From NCBI RefSeq assembly GCF_000002985.6, contig NC_003282.8:10416001-10480000 (forward strand): 64,000 nucleotides of DNA. Direction: 5' to 3'. Positions 1 through 13,009 of the stretch are shown one piece after another. This DNA is from Caenorhabditis elegans (Eukaryota > Nematoda > Chromadorea > Rhabditida > Rhabditidae). Numbering within the stretch: position 1 is the stretch's first letter; each line of letters starts with the position of its first letter. The position numbers and the translations under genes were made by a program. The notes under the pieces were generated by a model, which was not told the origin of the DNA, made no database searches, and was given only the letters and a program-made list of their open reading frames with translations.

Positions 1-1851
1 CACAAGACTTTGAAAGATCTCAGACTCGCGTTTCTGAACTTCTTCAACTTGTTGCCCATCATCCAAACGAGGAGCTCGCATTCGAACACCTGAAATTATT
101 TGAGAAATTAGTATTTCAGGAATTTTTCGGCGGTATCCTTTATCAATCCGTTTGATTTTTCCGTGTTTTTAACAAAAAATTAATTTTTGGGTTTTTGTTA
201 AAAAAAAAGAGCTAAAATATTTCTAGTTTTTTTTAAACCCGGTAACAGATAAAATTGAAAATTTTAAAGTTATTAAAATTGGATTTTCTTTGAAAAAATG
301 AAACTCACAATTGTAAATAGCTAGCAGTCTGTTCAAAATATTTTTCAAGATACATTTTCGAGTTTAAAAAATTTTCGCTTTTGTTTTATCTCTTTTTGCT
401 TTCGAAAAACACATATTTTTCGTTCTTTGTTTTAAAGTTTATACTTTCGAAAAGTTTTTTTTTGTACTTAGCTCACCATTAGTGTTATGCAAGTTTTCAG
501 CTCTCGAATTCCAGGAATGAGGAGTGAATCCATTAGTTGTTGTTGGCTGTTGACCCTGATCATATGTAGTCGTTTGTGGGGTAGAAGACGAAAATGTGGC
601 AAAATAACCGGGTTTTGGGAGCAGCGGCGGTTTTTCACCCCGAACAAGTTGTGCTTTTTGTGGTTGTGGCGTCGAATAACTCGATACAGTTGTTGTTGTG
701 ATTATTTGTGGTGGTGGTTGCTGTGGAGCTAGAACTGGTCTTAAAGATGGTGGTGGTTGGAATAGAAGAAGTGGTGATGAATTGTCAGTGTGATACAAAT
801 TATCATAATTTTCATGAGAATTCTGTGATGATGATGATTGTATTGAACCAATAACATTTAATCTTCCCAATTGAGCCATTAGAGCATCTTCATCTGAATC
901 TGAGGCACCAGCACGAAGTTCTCGCATTGCCAACGCGTGTGCTTTCTCTCTGTTCTCTTCTTCAAGAATCTCATCAATAGTTTTATCCTGGAAATTTTAT
1001 AAAATATAATTTAAATTTAAAACAATTCAAATGTAGTTGAAAAATTTAGTTTCTAATCGAAAATTTTGATTGATTCTTTCTAACGTAAATGGAGAATAGA
1101 ATTTATGTGATTTCTTGACGCAAAATGGGCGAATTTTATAATAAGACTTCTAAAAAGTTGAGAAAAATTTTTATGACTGGGTCGAAATTTCGAAAAATGG
1201 CAAATTTTGCTAAAATCTGCAGTTTCGACAACTTTTGCATGTCGCAGCAACTGGAATAATTTTTTTTTAAAAATTAATTATCATTTCAATAAAAACCGGT
1301 CCACTGCTGTGACTAGGAAAGTTTAGCGAAATTTATTTCAAATTTTAGCAAAATTAATTTTTCCGAAATTTTGACCAAACATTTTTGGAAATTTTTTTCG
1401 ATTTTTTGTTTTCCGATATTTAATCTCGCTTTTTTCAACAAAAAAGCCTAAAATTCTAGGATTTTTTCTACTTCTCAGAAAAAATTTATATTTTTCTTTT
1501 GCTTAAAAATTGAATTTTTTGATTTATTTTCTGCCCTTTTTTTAAATAGATTTTTCGATTTTCCAGAAAATCAAAAAATTTTAGCATTTTTAAAAAACTC
1601 ACTTTTTCATGATCTCCCATGACCCATACCCATACTTCACCATCAACACCAGTCAACCAACGTAATCCTTTTTTCTTCTGCTTACGATTCATCGGTCCTG
1701 TCTTCTCAAAATCGGCTTCAGCTGCCTCCCATTTTCTGACTTGTTCACTTCTCATTTGACAAAATAACAATTGCTTCTGATCGTCGTCAAGAGCAGCCAA
1801 TAGCTCTTCGTCTACATGTCCCGTAGTCAGAATTTCACTGAGTATACTCAT
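1..1851 (-). CDS. SH2D4A/B-like SH2 adaptor protein, 5' part (partial)
   Basis: This gene reads leftward and continues past position 1. I see three coding exons: about 1603-1851, 477-987 and 1-89. The start chosen is the ATG at 1851 (MSILSEILTTGHVDEELLAA), because human SH2D4 proteins begin with the same short segment (a LSEM-type start, then 'ELLAEL..EQKQ.LF.KMREEQ'). An acceptor just upstream near 1883 (TTTGCAG) suggests an untranslated exon or trans-splicing. Family hallmarks follow: DDDQKQLLFCQMRSEQ, then VDGEVWVWVMGDHEK at the end of the first exon. The second exon is Ser/Pro/Gln rich, with proline runs (LFQPPPSLRPVLAPQQPPPQ) typical of SH3 ligands. The third ends in EEVQKRESEIFQSLV, as in the coiled region before the SH2 domain. 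The SH2 domain itself should lie beyond the left edge. The expected role is a cytoplasmic phosphotyrosine adaptor; this is inferred from family only. Confidence 0.8.
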
Positions 1852-1887
1852 GACTTGTATGTGAAATAGACTGGATTTCACCTGCAA

Positions 1888-4800
1888 ACATGGAATATTA
1901 TATCAATGTTAGCATAAAAGCGTTGGATTTTTAATATAGAAAATTTCAGAGTAAAAGAAAATGAAAGTAAATCAGGAAAACTTTCTGCGGGAAACAAGAG
2001 CAAAATTTACCGAAAATTCGAAATAATTCAAAAGTTCCATCATTTTGCATAAAGTCAAATTTTCGAAAAAAAGTTTCTCGAAAACTACGAAAAACTAACG
2101 AAAGAAACTATTTAGGAATTTATTTAATTTTTTGTAATTTAAGAAAATTGTACAAAATCTATCGTAATCTAAAGGCGCATGGATTCCTTCAGATGGGACT
2201 CGGTGCGCAAAGAGAAGTTTATGGTAGTCTTTTTTTAATCTGAACTTTGAAAACTGATTTTGAACATTTTTCAGGAGAAAAAAGAGAAAAAGATAACAAA
2301 ATTCGCCAAAAACGAAGTTATTTCATTGAAAAATGCAAGAAAAATAAACAAGGAAGTACATAGTCGCAAAAAATACAAAAGACTACCATAAACTTTTTTA
2401 CGCGCCGAGACCCATATGAATAAATCCATGTGCCTTTAGATTACGATAGGTAGAAGGGTGGAGATAGTATTAGCAGGAAGGTTGTCAGACAAATACAAAA
2501 AGGTGTGTGATTTCTGAATGCGTAAGGCGTATGCCAAGTGCGCGAAAAAAAAATGACATACCAACAGACATTGACACCCAGCCCACAGTCAGAAATATCT
2601 GTGAGTCATTTCGGCGGACAAATATTATAAATTTCGTGAACACAGTTAGGGCTAGAATTTAATTTCGTTTTATATATGGTTTTCACTACTGCACTTCAAC
2701 TAGGATACATTGATAGATGTTATAAATTGGGATTTTTCTTTAAATTTTTTTAAAAACAAAAACGTGTCCAGATTCACGAAAATTGAATGCTATTTTTTTT
2801 TTGAAAATTCAAAAATAATGCCTAGAAGAGAAATTCGATGTTTTTGAATCGTTTCGTGTTTCTCCGAAAACAGTATAAAGTTTGCTTTTTTTATTCAAAA
2901 GAAAACCTTTTCTAATATGATAAGCATATTTTCACAAATTTAATTTTTTTGATGAAAAATAAATAGTTTTGCAACTATATTTGAAATTTTAAACACGAAT
3001 CCGTGAATAAAATAATTGAAAAGCGAAATTCGGTGTATTTTCTCTGAAAATAATATAAACTTTTTTTAAACTTTGGTGATCTCTGAAAAACATAAATTTT
3101 ATTCAAAGTCTGATATTGGTTGGGGCTGATATATAAAAATGAAAATTATTGTGAAAAAATATATACCAGTAAAATATAAATTTACTCATTCCATAACGGA
3201 AATGTGTCAACCAAAACGAGGAGCGGAACCGAACAAGAAAAGAAAACGGGCCAAAACTTTCAAAGATTTTGCCTCTTTTTTTCTTTTAGGAACAAGATGG
3301 ACACAGAACCGAAAGCACAAAAAATGTTTTGTGCAACAAAAAGAATGTTGGAAGAAGGCATATAGCAAAGTGGGGTTGAAAATGAGAGAAAGATGGGGTC
3401 AGCTGTTGTTATTTTGAAGAGGAGGAGGAGGAGTAAATGTATCAAAAGTTGCACATTTTGCAAAAAATAAAAAGGGCTACGTTAGGATTGATCGAATTAA
3501 AATATAATAGAGAAATGGTGAGAGGAAATTTTTCAGGAATGCCGGCAGCGGCAAAACCTTGAAATTTGATACGTGGCAATGAAGAAACCGCCGTCTTCGA
3601 GACGTCTGAGAGAGTATGGCCCATGTACACTTGCAGGACCTTAGAAAAAAACAACAGCCGAGAACGCGGAAAACCGCCTTTTTTCCTTGGAAAATGTGAA
3701 AACACCTGGCAAACTTTAATGGGGTCACTATTAATTGTGTCGGAAGGAGGCAAATGAAAGAGGGCGCATACGATAAGAGATGTTTTTTCTGTTGTGTTTT
3801 TCGGTATTGAATTTGAATTTGATTTGACGGCTACTAGAACCAAAGGTCATTTGGTTGTCATGTGACGTATTCTAAGCCGTATATATTTTTAAATTAAGTT
3901 ACTTATAGATTTTTGAAAAAGAAGCTAGAACACGAATGAATTTATCAGGAAAAAATTCCGTTAAAAATTGAAATACATGAAATATTTGAATATCGAGAAC
4001 TAGGCATTTTGACTAGGTCCATCAAACTCGTCAATTTTTCACAATATCCACGTGACAGATGTAGAGTCAAGTTAAGAAGGAGGGTCTCGCTTGGCCGTCG
4101 CTCAGGGAAATTACACATCTATCAACTACTTCTTCTTCTTCTTCCTCTTCAGTGAAGGAGAAGTCGAAGAAGAACGAGAACGATGATGATGATGGCGTAA
4201 CATATGCAATATCTGAGACCGTCTGCGTCTCTTCATGGGAACCGAACGGATGGACCATTCTGTTTTGGAATTTAGAAAAAGGAATGTATGTAAGTGCAGT
4301 TTCTATTTGAATTGACGGCTCAGTTTGACAACATTTCAAACAAGAAAATGACCAGAAGCAATGGACAGTGGAGGAATTGGATAATTTCAATTGGTTCTGC
4401 CAATCTGGCAACACACTAACGGATGAGACGAGTCGGAGGCGAGTCGACCAAAAATTGGCATTTGTTTCAAACCGAAACCACATTTTCTCATTTTCTATTG
4501 CAACGTTTCCGTCTTCAAGCATACGCGCACACACAAAGCATACAAAATGCATTTTTCACGACGTTTCTGCTTATCAAAAAGTTGAACGATGAAGAAGGAA
4601 AACTGAAAAACGAAGCCTCGTGAGTAGAGAATCAAATGTTGCCATTTATTGATGTGTTTCATGCTTCATAAAAACTCATAAAACTGGCACGATGCGAAAC
4701 AAAAATAAAAAAGACCGGAAAGAACGAAACAAAAGTGCCTTGTTCTTCAATCAAGAACTACTGCCTGTCGCGCTCAAAGCGATTATCAACAATCAGACAA

Positions 4801-6630
4801 ACTGCAAACAACTTACGAAGTTTGCACTATGAATATACCACATACCTAACTAATATAGAATAACTGGTTATGAGCTCGTTATAAGTTAAAGTGGAGTAGA
4901 AAAAAACTTGTTAAAGATATTAGGAAACAACATTTCCTGGAATACAGAGTTAGAATTAGTAACAAATATCTAGTAAAACCGTCAAAAATTAAAAAAAAAA
5001 CTATCCATTCGAAGCATTGAAGCATCCGAAAAATAAAAACGCCTACTATGTTTGCTAATGGAAAGAGACAACGTCTTTGCCCTCCACTTATCAACGTAAA
5101 GAATCTCTAAAGAGACAATTACTGCAATATTAAACAGTTCTGGTTTACACTTTCTCTTCGTTGCTATCAAACGTTACCACGCCTTCTGGAATTTCGAGAG
5201 ATCGATTGAGAGAAAACGCTCAGCACTTGGCAAGTCTCCAGAAAAAGAAAGGAACACAAGAGTGAACGAATGAAAAGTGAAAACAACGGTAACTTTGTGA
5301 TACAGTTGAAATAGTATTAGTTGATGTGTGTCTATGTCTTCGTTGCCCGCACACGGGGAAATGTACAATAACTCTGTAGGGACAACAGAAGAAATGATGG
5401 CTGGGGTGTCTGAAAAGACCATACGAATCCTAGAGGGGACAGACACACCTGCCGTAGAATACAACTGTGTGCGCACAATGCGCACCATGTGCCGTCACAG
5501 TGCCACTGAATAAGGTAATCTGTTGTTGGCGGACATGGGTGTGCCGTCGTCCTTTCGACAGTAGACAGGCATTTAGTATTCAGTATGCGAGAAAAGATGA
5601 ATGCAGAGAACCTGACTATTCGCGCCGACATGCTTCACGCCAGATTAGAGAGTAGAAAGCAAGCTTCAAGCCATCTGTTCTTTTTGGAAATGCCGATGGA
5701 AAAGTCGAAATCGAGGAGAGACGCCAAGTTTAGAAAACTAGGGAAATGCGAAAAAAGCAATAAATCGAGGGATTGTCAGCTCGAAAAATGAGGTGGGAAC
5801 ATTTTCCGAACGATCATACAGTTGTAGAAAATTTATTTTTTTGGTTATTTCGGGCCAAAAACCAAAAACAAATGTATTGCAAAAAATTTTGATTATTAGT
5901 CGGGACAAAAAAAAATAATTCGAAAGTTATTTTGGTGGTATTTTGGAGAAATTTGATTTTTTTTTCCAAATTTCAGAAAACATTTTTTTCGCTTTTTGGC
6001 CGAATTGCTACGAAATATAGGAAAAAAAGTACCAAAAAAACCGAAATCGATCAAAAGTTTTCGAACGGTCGTTGTGGCGAAACTCGATTCGGATGAACAC
6101 TTTTCGTGTTTACTCTAGAGATGCTGGTGTCTTTTGCACTGTCTCTCACAGGAAAACAACCTCCATTATTATTTTTTTGCCAATTTCAACAGGATTCCAT
6201 GCATGCCCTCTTAACAAAACCTATTGTGAATTATTAATAACAAATAAAACCAACAACAACAGAATCATTGAATTCCCGGAAACTGAGAAAATTTAGATGG
6301 AGAGAATGGAAGTGAATCGAAAGCGGAGGGTACGCGGGAGAAATGGCGAGCTTTGTGTGCGAGCAAATCTTCAGGATGCTTCGTTGGGGCGCAATAGAGA
6401 GCATTAATATACAAGAGGACACAGATAGGTTGATAAGTGATTGGACCGGGAGGATGGCATCGAGGAGCACACTTGTCATGAAACACTTGTTCGGCCGTCC
6501 GTCCTCCCGGCTAGTTTGTGACCAATTTATCATTGAAATCTGTGAGAATGCATAGAGATTTTGAGGAAAAACCAATAGAATAGTGAATACAAATCACGAT
6601 AAAAAAGTTCAAAGACAAACACATTTTATT
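1888..6630. other. Intergenic stretch, no supported gene
   Basis: This 4.7 kb lies between the start of the SH2D4-like gene and the 3' end of iws-1. It holds the inverted-repeat element at 2159-2449, a GAA/TTC-rich stretch near 4120-4160, and AT-rich spacer. Open frames such as 4067-4552 (-) and 5585-5791 (+) have no splice partners, domains or family resemblance. It presumably contains the promoter of the leftward SH2D4-like gene, but I recognise no specific site. Confidence 0.6.
2159..2449. mobile_element. MITE-like element with ~72 bp terminal inverted repeats
   Basis: The left end starts CTATCGTAATCTAAAGGC and the right end is its reverse complement (GCCTTTAGATTACGATAG with one change). 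The match continues inward for about 72 bases, through GTTTATGGTAGTCTTTT, with scattered mismatches. The interior of about 145 bp has no open frame. This is the form of a non-autonomous DNA transposon. I see no clear target-site duplication, so the superfamily is not assigned. Confidence 0.8.
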
Positions 6631-6741
6631 CAAGACGATCAGATACAGAAAAAATTACATGTTGAAAACAGAGTACAACATTTTAAAGGTGTCAAAGAAA
6701 GGTAAATAAATAAAACAATAATTTGTAGTTTAACTCCGGGT

Positions 6742-8618
6742 TCAAATGCCCATGTTTCTTCCTTCGAGAGATACTTTAACAATCCGATTTGCCTTCGATT
6801 TTTTGGTTCTCTCTTGGAAATCGCGGAATGTCTGATCATATCTGTTGTTACCAGTGGATTTCTTCTCCTGAAACGCAAAATTGAAGCAAAATTAAAATTT
6901 ATCTCGAATTTTTTCATAAATTAAAAAATGTATCCACTGATGATAAAAGGGTACTGGAGAAAATCAAATCTGCATTATAATTACGGTAGAAAACATTTTC
7001 GGTATAAAAATAGGTCCGTTTTGAGGTTGTTCCACAATTTGACTTTTAGATAGTTACGTAGTAATTTTAAGAATGTTCAAAAATTTACAATTTTTAAAAC
7101 AAACTTACCCCCTTGAACGCTCCAGTAACTCTCCACTCTGGTCTGATGACGTAATCTTTGGTAGATGGCTTAGGAACACGTGCTCTTGGAATGTATCCCT
7201 TGTCTCCAGGTTTCAGATCATCAGATTTCGTTGGCCCCATTTCATCGGCATCCCTGATTCGTGGTCGTTTCGGTTGATCGTCATCATTGGGTTCTTCTTC
7301 ATCTCGGCTGCTGAAATTTAATTTTAAAAAATATTTCAATTACTACTATTACTTACTTGATCTTCTTTTTCCTTTTCTCCGGCATTCTAGAATAATCCCT
7401 TTCTTCGCGTTCTTGCCTTGAAACGGTACTGTAGTCAGTATCTAGGTGATAAATTGGCCTGGCCCATTCTCCAATGAGCTTATTCGCAATTCCTTTATTT
7501 TCTTTCGTTTCATTAGGATGCTTATAAAGCATCATGACAGCCTTTCCAAGACCCGATTGCTTCAGTGTACTTCTGTCGAGTTTCCAAAATCGTGGATTAT
7601 GAAGCAACTTGAGCACAGTTATACGAATATCAAGTGCCGGTAGGCATTTGTCTGGAAGTGGAGCAAGCCATTCGGAAAGAGCACTCATAAAGCCGTTTTC
7701 AATTAGAACTTCAACAATTCCAGCTCGAAGCATGATTGCCTTCACTTCAGGAAGCATTTTGATTTTCTGGAAAGCAGGCTTTCGTTCAATATTTGCATTT
7801 CTGTCAGATTTCGCCGCGTGTTTCATTCTTTCAACGAGCCGTGAAACGGTACCGTCATCGTCATTGATTATATCAATTCCTCCGTCTTTTCCTCCACGAC
7901 GAGTTTTCTTCTTACGTTCTGCCTTTTTCTCGGCGAGCATTTTATCGAAGTCCCATTCAAAATGACGTCCATGCCTGTCTACTGGACCATCATCGTCGTC
8001 ACTGTCGTAGGCAGGCTTTGAAGTTTCCTGACTTTCTTCTTCGTCACGGCCCTCCACAAATTCATCCAAATCATTCGTCTTTTTTGGTCGATCCTCGTCG
8101 TCGTCATCGCTGTCATCACCAAAAAGATTTTTTGTGGTTGGCTCTTTTTTGGAGGTGCCTTCATGATCAGAATCATCAGAATCGAGCATTACTCTTCTGA
8201 AATGTTAGAAATTAGTAAAACGTAGCAGGTTGACAATATTTAATTCTTACCTTTTCTTTCCTTCTGCATCACTTGCATCAGAGTCTATCAAAGCTCGCTT
8301 GTTCGCACTTTCCTCCGCATCAGAATCTTCGTCACTGTCTATCATAACTTTTGATTTGGTTTTGACCGGCGATGGTGACGGTGATCTTGAGCCAGCAGGA
8401 CTTGCGGCAGATGGACTTGCTGGAGCAGAACTGTCACGAGCTGGACTAGCCGGAGCCTCGAACGATTCATCCTTGTAGATATCCTGAACATCTCCCGATG
8501 GTGATTCTGGGGCGTTTCCTTCCGAGCGAGGAGAAATTGGAGCCAATGGGGATGAAGCTCCTGATGAAGCAGGGGATGTTGGAGAAGCTCCATGCGACTC
8601 TTCTTCGTGGTCCGACAT
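6742..8618 (-). CDS. iws-1: IWS1/Spn1 transcription elongation factor
   Basis: Four exons (8251-8618, 7357-8196, 7109-7310, 6742-6867) join in phase to encode 511 residues. The start [10 protein letters not shown] follows a TTTTTCCAG acceptor at about 8637, probably a trans-splice site. The first ~200 residues are disordered: Ser/Pro/Ala rich, then repeated acidic DSDxSD blocks ([28 protein letters not shown]). This is the form of IWS1 N-termini, which bind SPT6. The middle holds the conserved TFIIS N-terminal-like helical core: [48 protein letters not shown], and further on [14 protein letters not shown]. The C-terminus is basic (MPEKRKKKI) and ends [12 protein letters not shown]. The expected role is nuclear: it acts with SPT6 and RNA polymerase II in elongation, mRNA processing and chromatin. 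The family call is firm; the worm symbol is from memory. Confidence 0.93.
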
Positions 8619-9289
8619 TCCGCAAAGTTCGAACACTGGAAAAAGTTATTTTCTTTGAAAGAAATACATATAAGGAATTAAAAATAAGGATTGAAATCGT
8701 ATTAAGAGTAAACAAAGAAGACATTTCTGAAAATGAACATTAAAGGAGCAAAAATTCCAAAGTGATTGATTTAACATTGTAACTTTGAGTCAGATTTTGA
8801 GACATTTTATTGAAAGTACAGTTATCTTCGGAACGTAAAAGTATTTATCTATATTTCTATATAAATTCCCGAAAAAAACTACAACAAGATGAGAAAATTC
8901 CTTTAAAGGGGGTTATGTAAAAGTGCTGGAAAAATCTTTCGCACATGTAAAATAAAAACAACATTAAATTTTTATAAAATATCTGCGCGAGTTTTAATAT
9001 GCAATGTACATTTCCACTGTTTTTAATTTTCACTAATAAAAACATACAATGACACAATAAAGCGGGGAATTGCAAAAAGTCGAAACTTGAATTTGATGAA
9101 AATTGCGAAAATTCTCCACCCGGAAACGCCAGCAACTTGAAGGAACTTGCAAAGAACTAATAATTTTCGATATGTTGTTGAAACTAAAGAAAAATTGATT
9201 TAAAAAGAGAAAAATCAATATGATAACTGGCAGCAAACAATAGATTAGTTTTTTGTTTGAAAAAAAACAAGTCTCTTCATCAACGATAA

Positions 9290-9430
9290 ACAACACGCGC
9301 GGCGGGATTTCGGAGCGTCGTAGTCTGTAGGCAAAAATGCCTCTGCGTCTCCACAGGCCCCCGGGGCCCAAACTGCATCCAAACTCTTGCAATATTGCGG
9401 TGGCGACCTATCGCCACCCCTAATCCACAT
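9290..9430. repeat. GC-rich patch with short palindrome
   Basis: About 140 bp is markedly GC-rich in AT-rich surroundings. It contains the palindrome GGTGGCGAcctaTCGCCACC at about 9401-9420 and a GC block (ggcccccggggccc) near 9354. An open frame runs through it on the minus strand, but it has no acceptable start or splice sites. It is most likely a fragment of an interspersed repeat; I cannot name the family. Confidence 0.45.
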
Positions 9431-9778
9431 TCATGAATAGAAAAAACCGGCAAATATTGTTTAATGATTCTAGATTTTTTGCAAGAGAGCAAGAGATCAT
9501 ATCGTGTTTTTATATCTAGAGCCAAATGTTCATAATAAGTTTTGATCATTTCTTAGTGAATAAATTTCTAGAAAGTAAAAAACAGGATATAATCTGAAAA
9601 CTCTTACTACCACAGTACCACTACAGTAACCCAACAGTATCCCTTAACTAACTCCAAAAAGAAAACAACTGAAATTTATTATAATTATTTGAGACTACAA
9701 TTGTGACCTAGGTATTTTTAAAAATATTCATACACTTGCTCATATCTAGAATACACTTTAAAAATTAATTTTCAATTC

Positions 9779-9950
9779 GCAGTAAAAATCAGTAGTAAAG
9801 GATCCCAGTCATTGTGGTAAAAATGTCTACGGTAGCAAACGATCGAAATGGGATAACGTAGTAAAAAGTACGTCCGTAGCAAAAGAGTAGTAAATGTGGA
9901 CAAATCGTAGTAAAAGATCTAAATGCGGAATTTGTAGTAAAAGAGAAACA
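9779..9950. repeat. Degenerate GTAGTAAAAG repeat array
   Basis: Irregular copies of (c)gtagtaaaag recur about every 15-30 bases, for example cagtagtaaagg, acggtagcaaac, acgtagtaaaaa, cgtagcaaaaga, cgtagtaaaaga and tgtagtaaaaga. The spacers differ. This looks like a decayed short-motif interspersed repeat, not coding sequence. Confidence 0.6.
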
Positions 9951-10295
9951 GTACATATTTGAACACAATTTTCTTACAGTAGGGTTTTTAAAAATTAAAA
10001 ATTCTGATTTTTCTTCAAAAAATGTGATGTTTCGGGAACTCTTTTTACAATAAAAGCTGTTTTCAAATAGAAAATGGTTCCATATTTTGCAGAATGTGAC
10101 ATTAATACTTTTCTGTAATAAACTATATATTTAGCGAAGCACCAAAATTGAGTCGGAATCGGAAATTTTAGTGTTTGCTTCGATTTGAATGATTGGTTCA
10201 ATATCTGCTTTTTCAATAGCTAATATTGCAAAAAAGATAACGTATTTTATTATGACATGGAAACAAACAAACTATTTAATTATTGAAAAAGCGAT

Positions 10296-13009
10296 TCAAA
10301 ACAAAGTTGGTTCGTCAAGGTCTAATGTACCATAATTCGGAGCAATTGATGGTCCGAGATCTGTCAGAAGTCGTATTTCCAATGGATCAATCTGAATATG
10401 TTAAAATTTAAAATTTCAAAAAGCTTCTGGAGAAAAACCTTATAATGAAATTTAGTTTCTGGAAGTAACCTCCATAAAATCATTGAGAAAATAGACCTGA
10501 ATAAAATTATTTGAAAAGTTATCGTGAAAAAAAAACGAACGTTGGAATAATAAATATCAAGTAACTCCATCCTCCAACAGTCTTACTCAATGGATAATAA
10601 AACAGTGTCGTGGTAATTGTACAAATCCAATTCACAGCAACCGCCGCACCTATTAATTGAGAAAATGGGGGTTATCAATGAGAATAAGCTCACCTAAACT
10701 TGCACTCGCTGCTTCAGGTGGAACTAATTCAGCTGGGAGGAAATATGCAACTGGTCCAACACCCAAATTGTATCCAATACCATACATGAAAAATGCAGCT
10801 GCGAATCCCCAAGATGCCCATCCAGAACTATCACTTGATATTAAAGTGAATATTAGAAGAAAGACATTTGCAATTATACAAAACATTAGTGTTTTGAGTA
10901 GCAATGGTCGTCTTCCTCTTGTCTCAACCCATCGGAGAGCTGGGATAGTTAGAAGAATTGATAGAATGGAACCAAGGGCAGGTAGGAATGGGACAAGAAT
11001 ATCAATGAAGGATACTGCTTCAAACATTCTGAAATTAATATATTTTTTTCTGAAATCAGGAAAGAAATGAAAAGCTTACTCTGTAGAATATGAAATTGTA
11101 ACCATACTCCCCGAAAATATTTGAGTAGCACTTACAACCATGCCAAGCAAAATCCCCCGTCTAATGGAAGAATTCGAGAAAGCCGAACAAAGTGAGAGTT
11201 GTTCAGGCATCTGAAAATATAAACTATAGCTTAACCTTGCACTCTTCTATTCTAGCTGTACCTCAGGTACCATGTCCCAATATTCTTTGATTATCTCATC
11301 TTCGTCACTATCTTCTATATCGTAATAAAATCTATAAATTGCAATTTCTATAATGCTAGTTTTTTGTTCACAATTTACTTAATACTTTCGATAGCTTCTG
11401 TGTATCTTCCCATTTGCAATAAATTGTTTGGAGTATCTGGGATGAAATATGATGCCGCCAGCATAATTATACCTAAAAGTTTTTCTCTGTGCTTGCTCCA
11501 AGTCACAAAAAATGCGTGCCTTTCAATGCGAACAGCGCCAAAAATACCCTTGAACATTTTTAAATTTATCATTGAACTTCCAACGAGTTACTTTAAATGA
11601 GAAATTAGGAGGTTTACAATGTGTAACCACACAGAGATCATTCAACAATGCAAATATAGACTATAGGCAGGCATGCATGGCAGAAAATCCGCCTGTCCTA
11701 ATATGCTCATTTTTCTGAACTAACCAAAACCCGCAGGTAAAACGACAAGAATCGGCCATGTTGTCTCACTTCCAAACATAAACGGAAGCGAGAAAATTGC
11801 TCCAAGTGATGATCCGAAACATACTGCAATATGCAGAAAGCAGCTCATAGATCCTTTTATATTTTTTGGTATTATTTGTTGGAGATAAAGTGGGGCAAAT
11901 GCACAAGCTAAACCTGTGTAGACACCTAAATTTGATAGATTATATATTCTTCATGAAAGCCCCCTATCTTTACCAGTTAAAATTCTGCCTACAATAAACG
12001 CAATCGGGAATGTAATCCAATAGGACAAAAACATCAGAAGTGAGCCTACAAATGTTTTTAAATATTTTAATTTGAAAACCCACGCCTACGTCACCTGCAA
12101 TCAGAATGACGTTGTTCAGACGCATCAGTACATCTTTTGCACCGAATTTTGATATTGGAGACACTATAAGGCATCCTATTAAAGCACCAACTCCCTGAGA
12201 AGATACTGTAAGTGACCTGAAATAATAGTTTTATTTTTTGACAAATATTTAGTTCCAACTCACCAAACCAAGCTCTCCTCTGTTTTGCTCAGCTGAAGAC
12301 CAAATATATTTTCAAAATGATCAAATATGAATGCTTGAAACACTTTTTCCGGTACATTCAATAAAACAATATAGTATCCAACAGGTAAAATCGACAAAAG
12401 TATTGTAATGAGACATATGAAGACTACTTTTCCCTGGTCTTCAATTACATTTCGAATCATAAAACTGTTTTGGCCAAATATTGCGTTTGGAACAGCGGCG
12501 GTTACCTGTAAACCAAAGGCGGTATTTTTTGACTATAAGTTACCACTGAAATTTATGGACTTTTTTCTACACTCCTGGAAGTTCTTTGACATCCCTAAAA
12601 ACTTTTAACTGATTTTTTAAAGTTACAACTTCAAAAAATTATTTTCATTTTTCCTATAACAAACTGAAGAAAAAATTTAATTTAATAACTTTTCTTAATG
12701 GCTTGGTTTCTCTCCTTTTTCCTGAACATTGAATATTTGTTGACAATTCGTCATACTCATTTCCAAACTGAAATCGCTCGAATCGGTCTGTTCCGAACAT
12801 TTTTGAGCACAAGCTGCTCACTTACAATTCTTGAGCGCGTATCAGATTAACGTTTTTTGCATAAATAATTAAGTGGTTTTAAAGAAAAAAAAATTTTGAA
12901 GAAAAGCTAAAAAACAACCACGCGTTTGAATTATTTTATTCAGATCAGTAAATAATTTTTAGATTTATTTCTAATTTTTGTAACATTTAAAAATACTTAC
13001 TTGCTTCAT
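10296..13009 (-). CDS. SLC2/GLUT-type facilitative sugar transporter
   Basis: Twelve exons join in phase to 510 residues: 13001-13009, 12264-12505, 12095-12216, 11974-12045, 11731-11925, 11379-11472, 11262-11331, 11080-11210, 10694-11028, 10541-10649, 10439-10496, 10296-10391. The first coding exon has only three codons (MKQ). Major-facilitator sugar-porter marks are present in order: VILIAGSL around TM2, a G-R before YTGLACAFAPLYLQQI (GLUT: G.YTGL.PMY..EI.P), PKNIKGSM, FIPDTPNNLL (GLUT PESPRYLL), GMVVSATQIFSGS (QLSQQLSG), WVETRGRRPLLL, VGPVAYFLPAELVPPEA (GPIPWF..AEL) and LLPETKF at the end. It is an integral plasma-membrane protein that moves hexoses or a related polyol. Changes at GLUT substrate positions (GPVAY for GPIPW; ATQIFSG for SQQLSG) mean the substrate cannot be named. 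The donor after exon 7 is ambiguous (ATG|GTACCT or GAG|GTACAG, both in phase). Confidence 0.9.
11655..11705. repeat. CAGGCA/TAGGCA motif cluster in intron
   Basis: An intron of the sugar transporter contains 'ataggcaggcatgcatggcag' and nearby 'cgcctgtcc'. The same short motif recurs near 21726, 22938, 31393, 34289, 43507, 43611 and 46425, which marks a dispersed repeat family. Confidence 0.5.

Larger units (their letters stand above)
8640..10295. other. Intergenic spacer with two repeat patches
   Basis: This lies between the iws-1 start and the 3' end of the sugar transporter. It contains a GC-rich palindromic patch (9290-9430) and a degenerate GTAGTAAAAG array (9779-9950), both listed separately. 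I see no gene in it. Confidence 0.6.

Noticed and set aside
4067-4552. 161-codon minus-strand frame with a Glu run
   Set aside because: The acidic run is a GAA/TTC simple repeat; there is no splice support or family resemblance.
7609-7965. 118-codon plus-strand frame
   Set aside because: It is the antisense shadow of the conserved iws-1 core exon.
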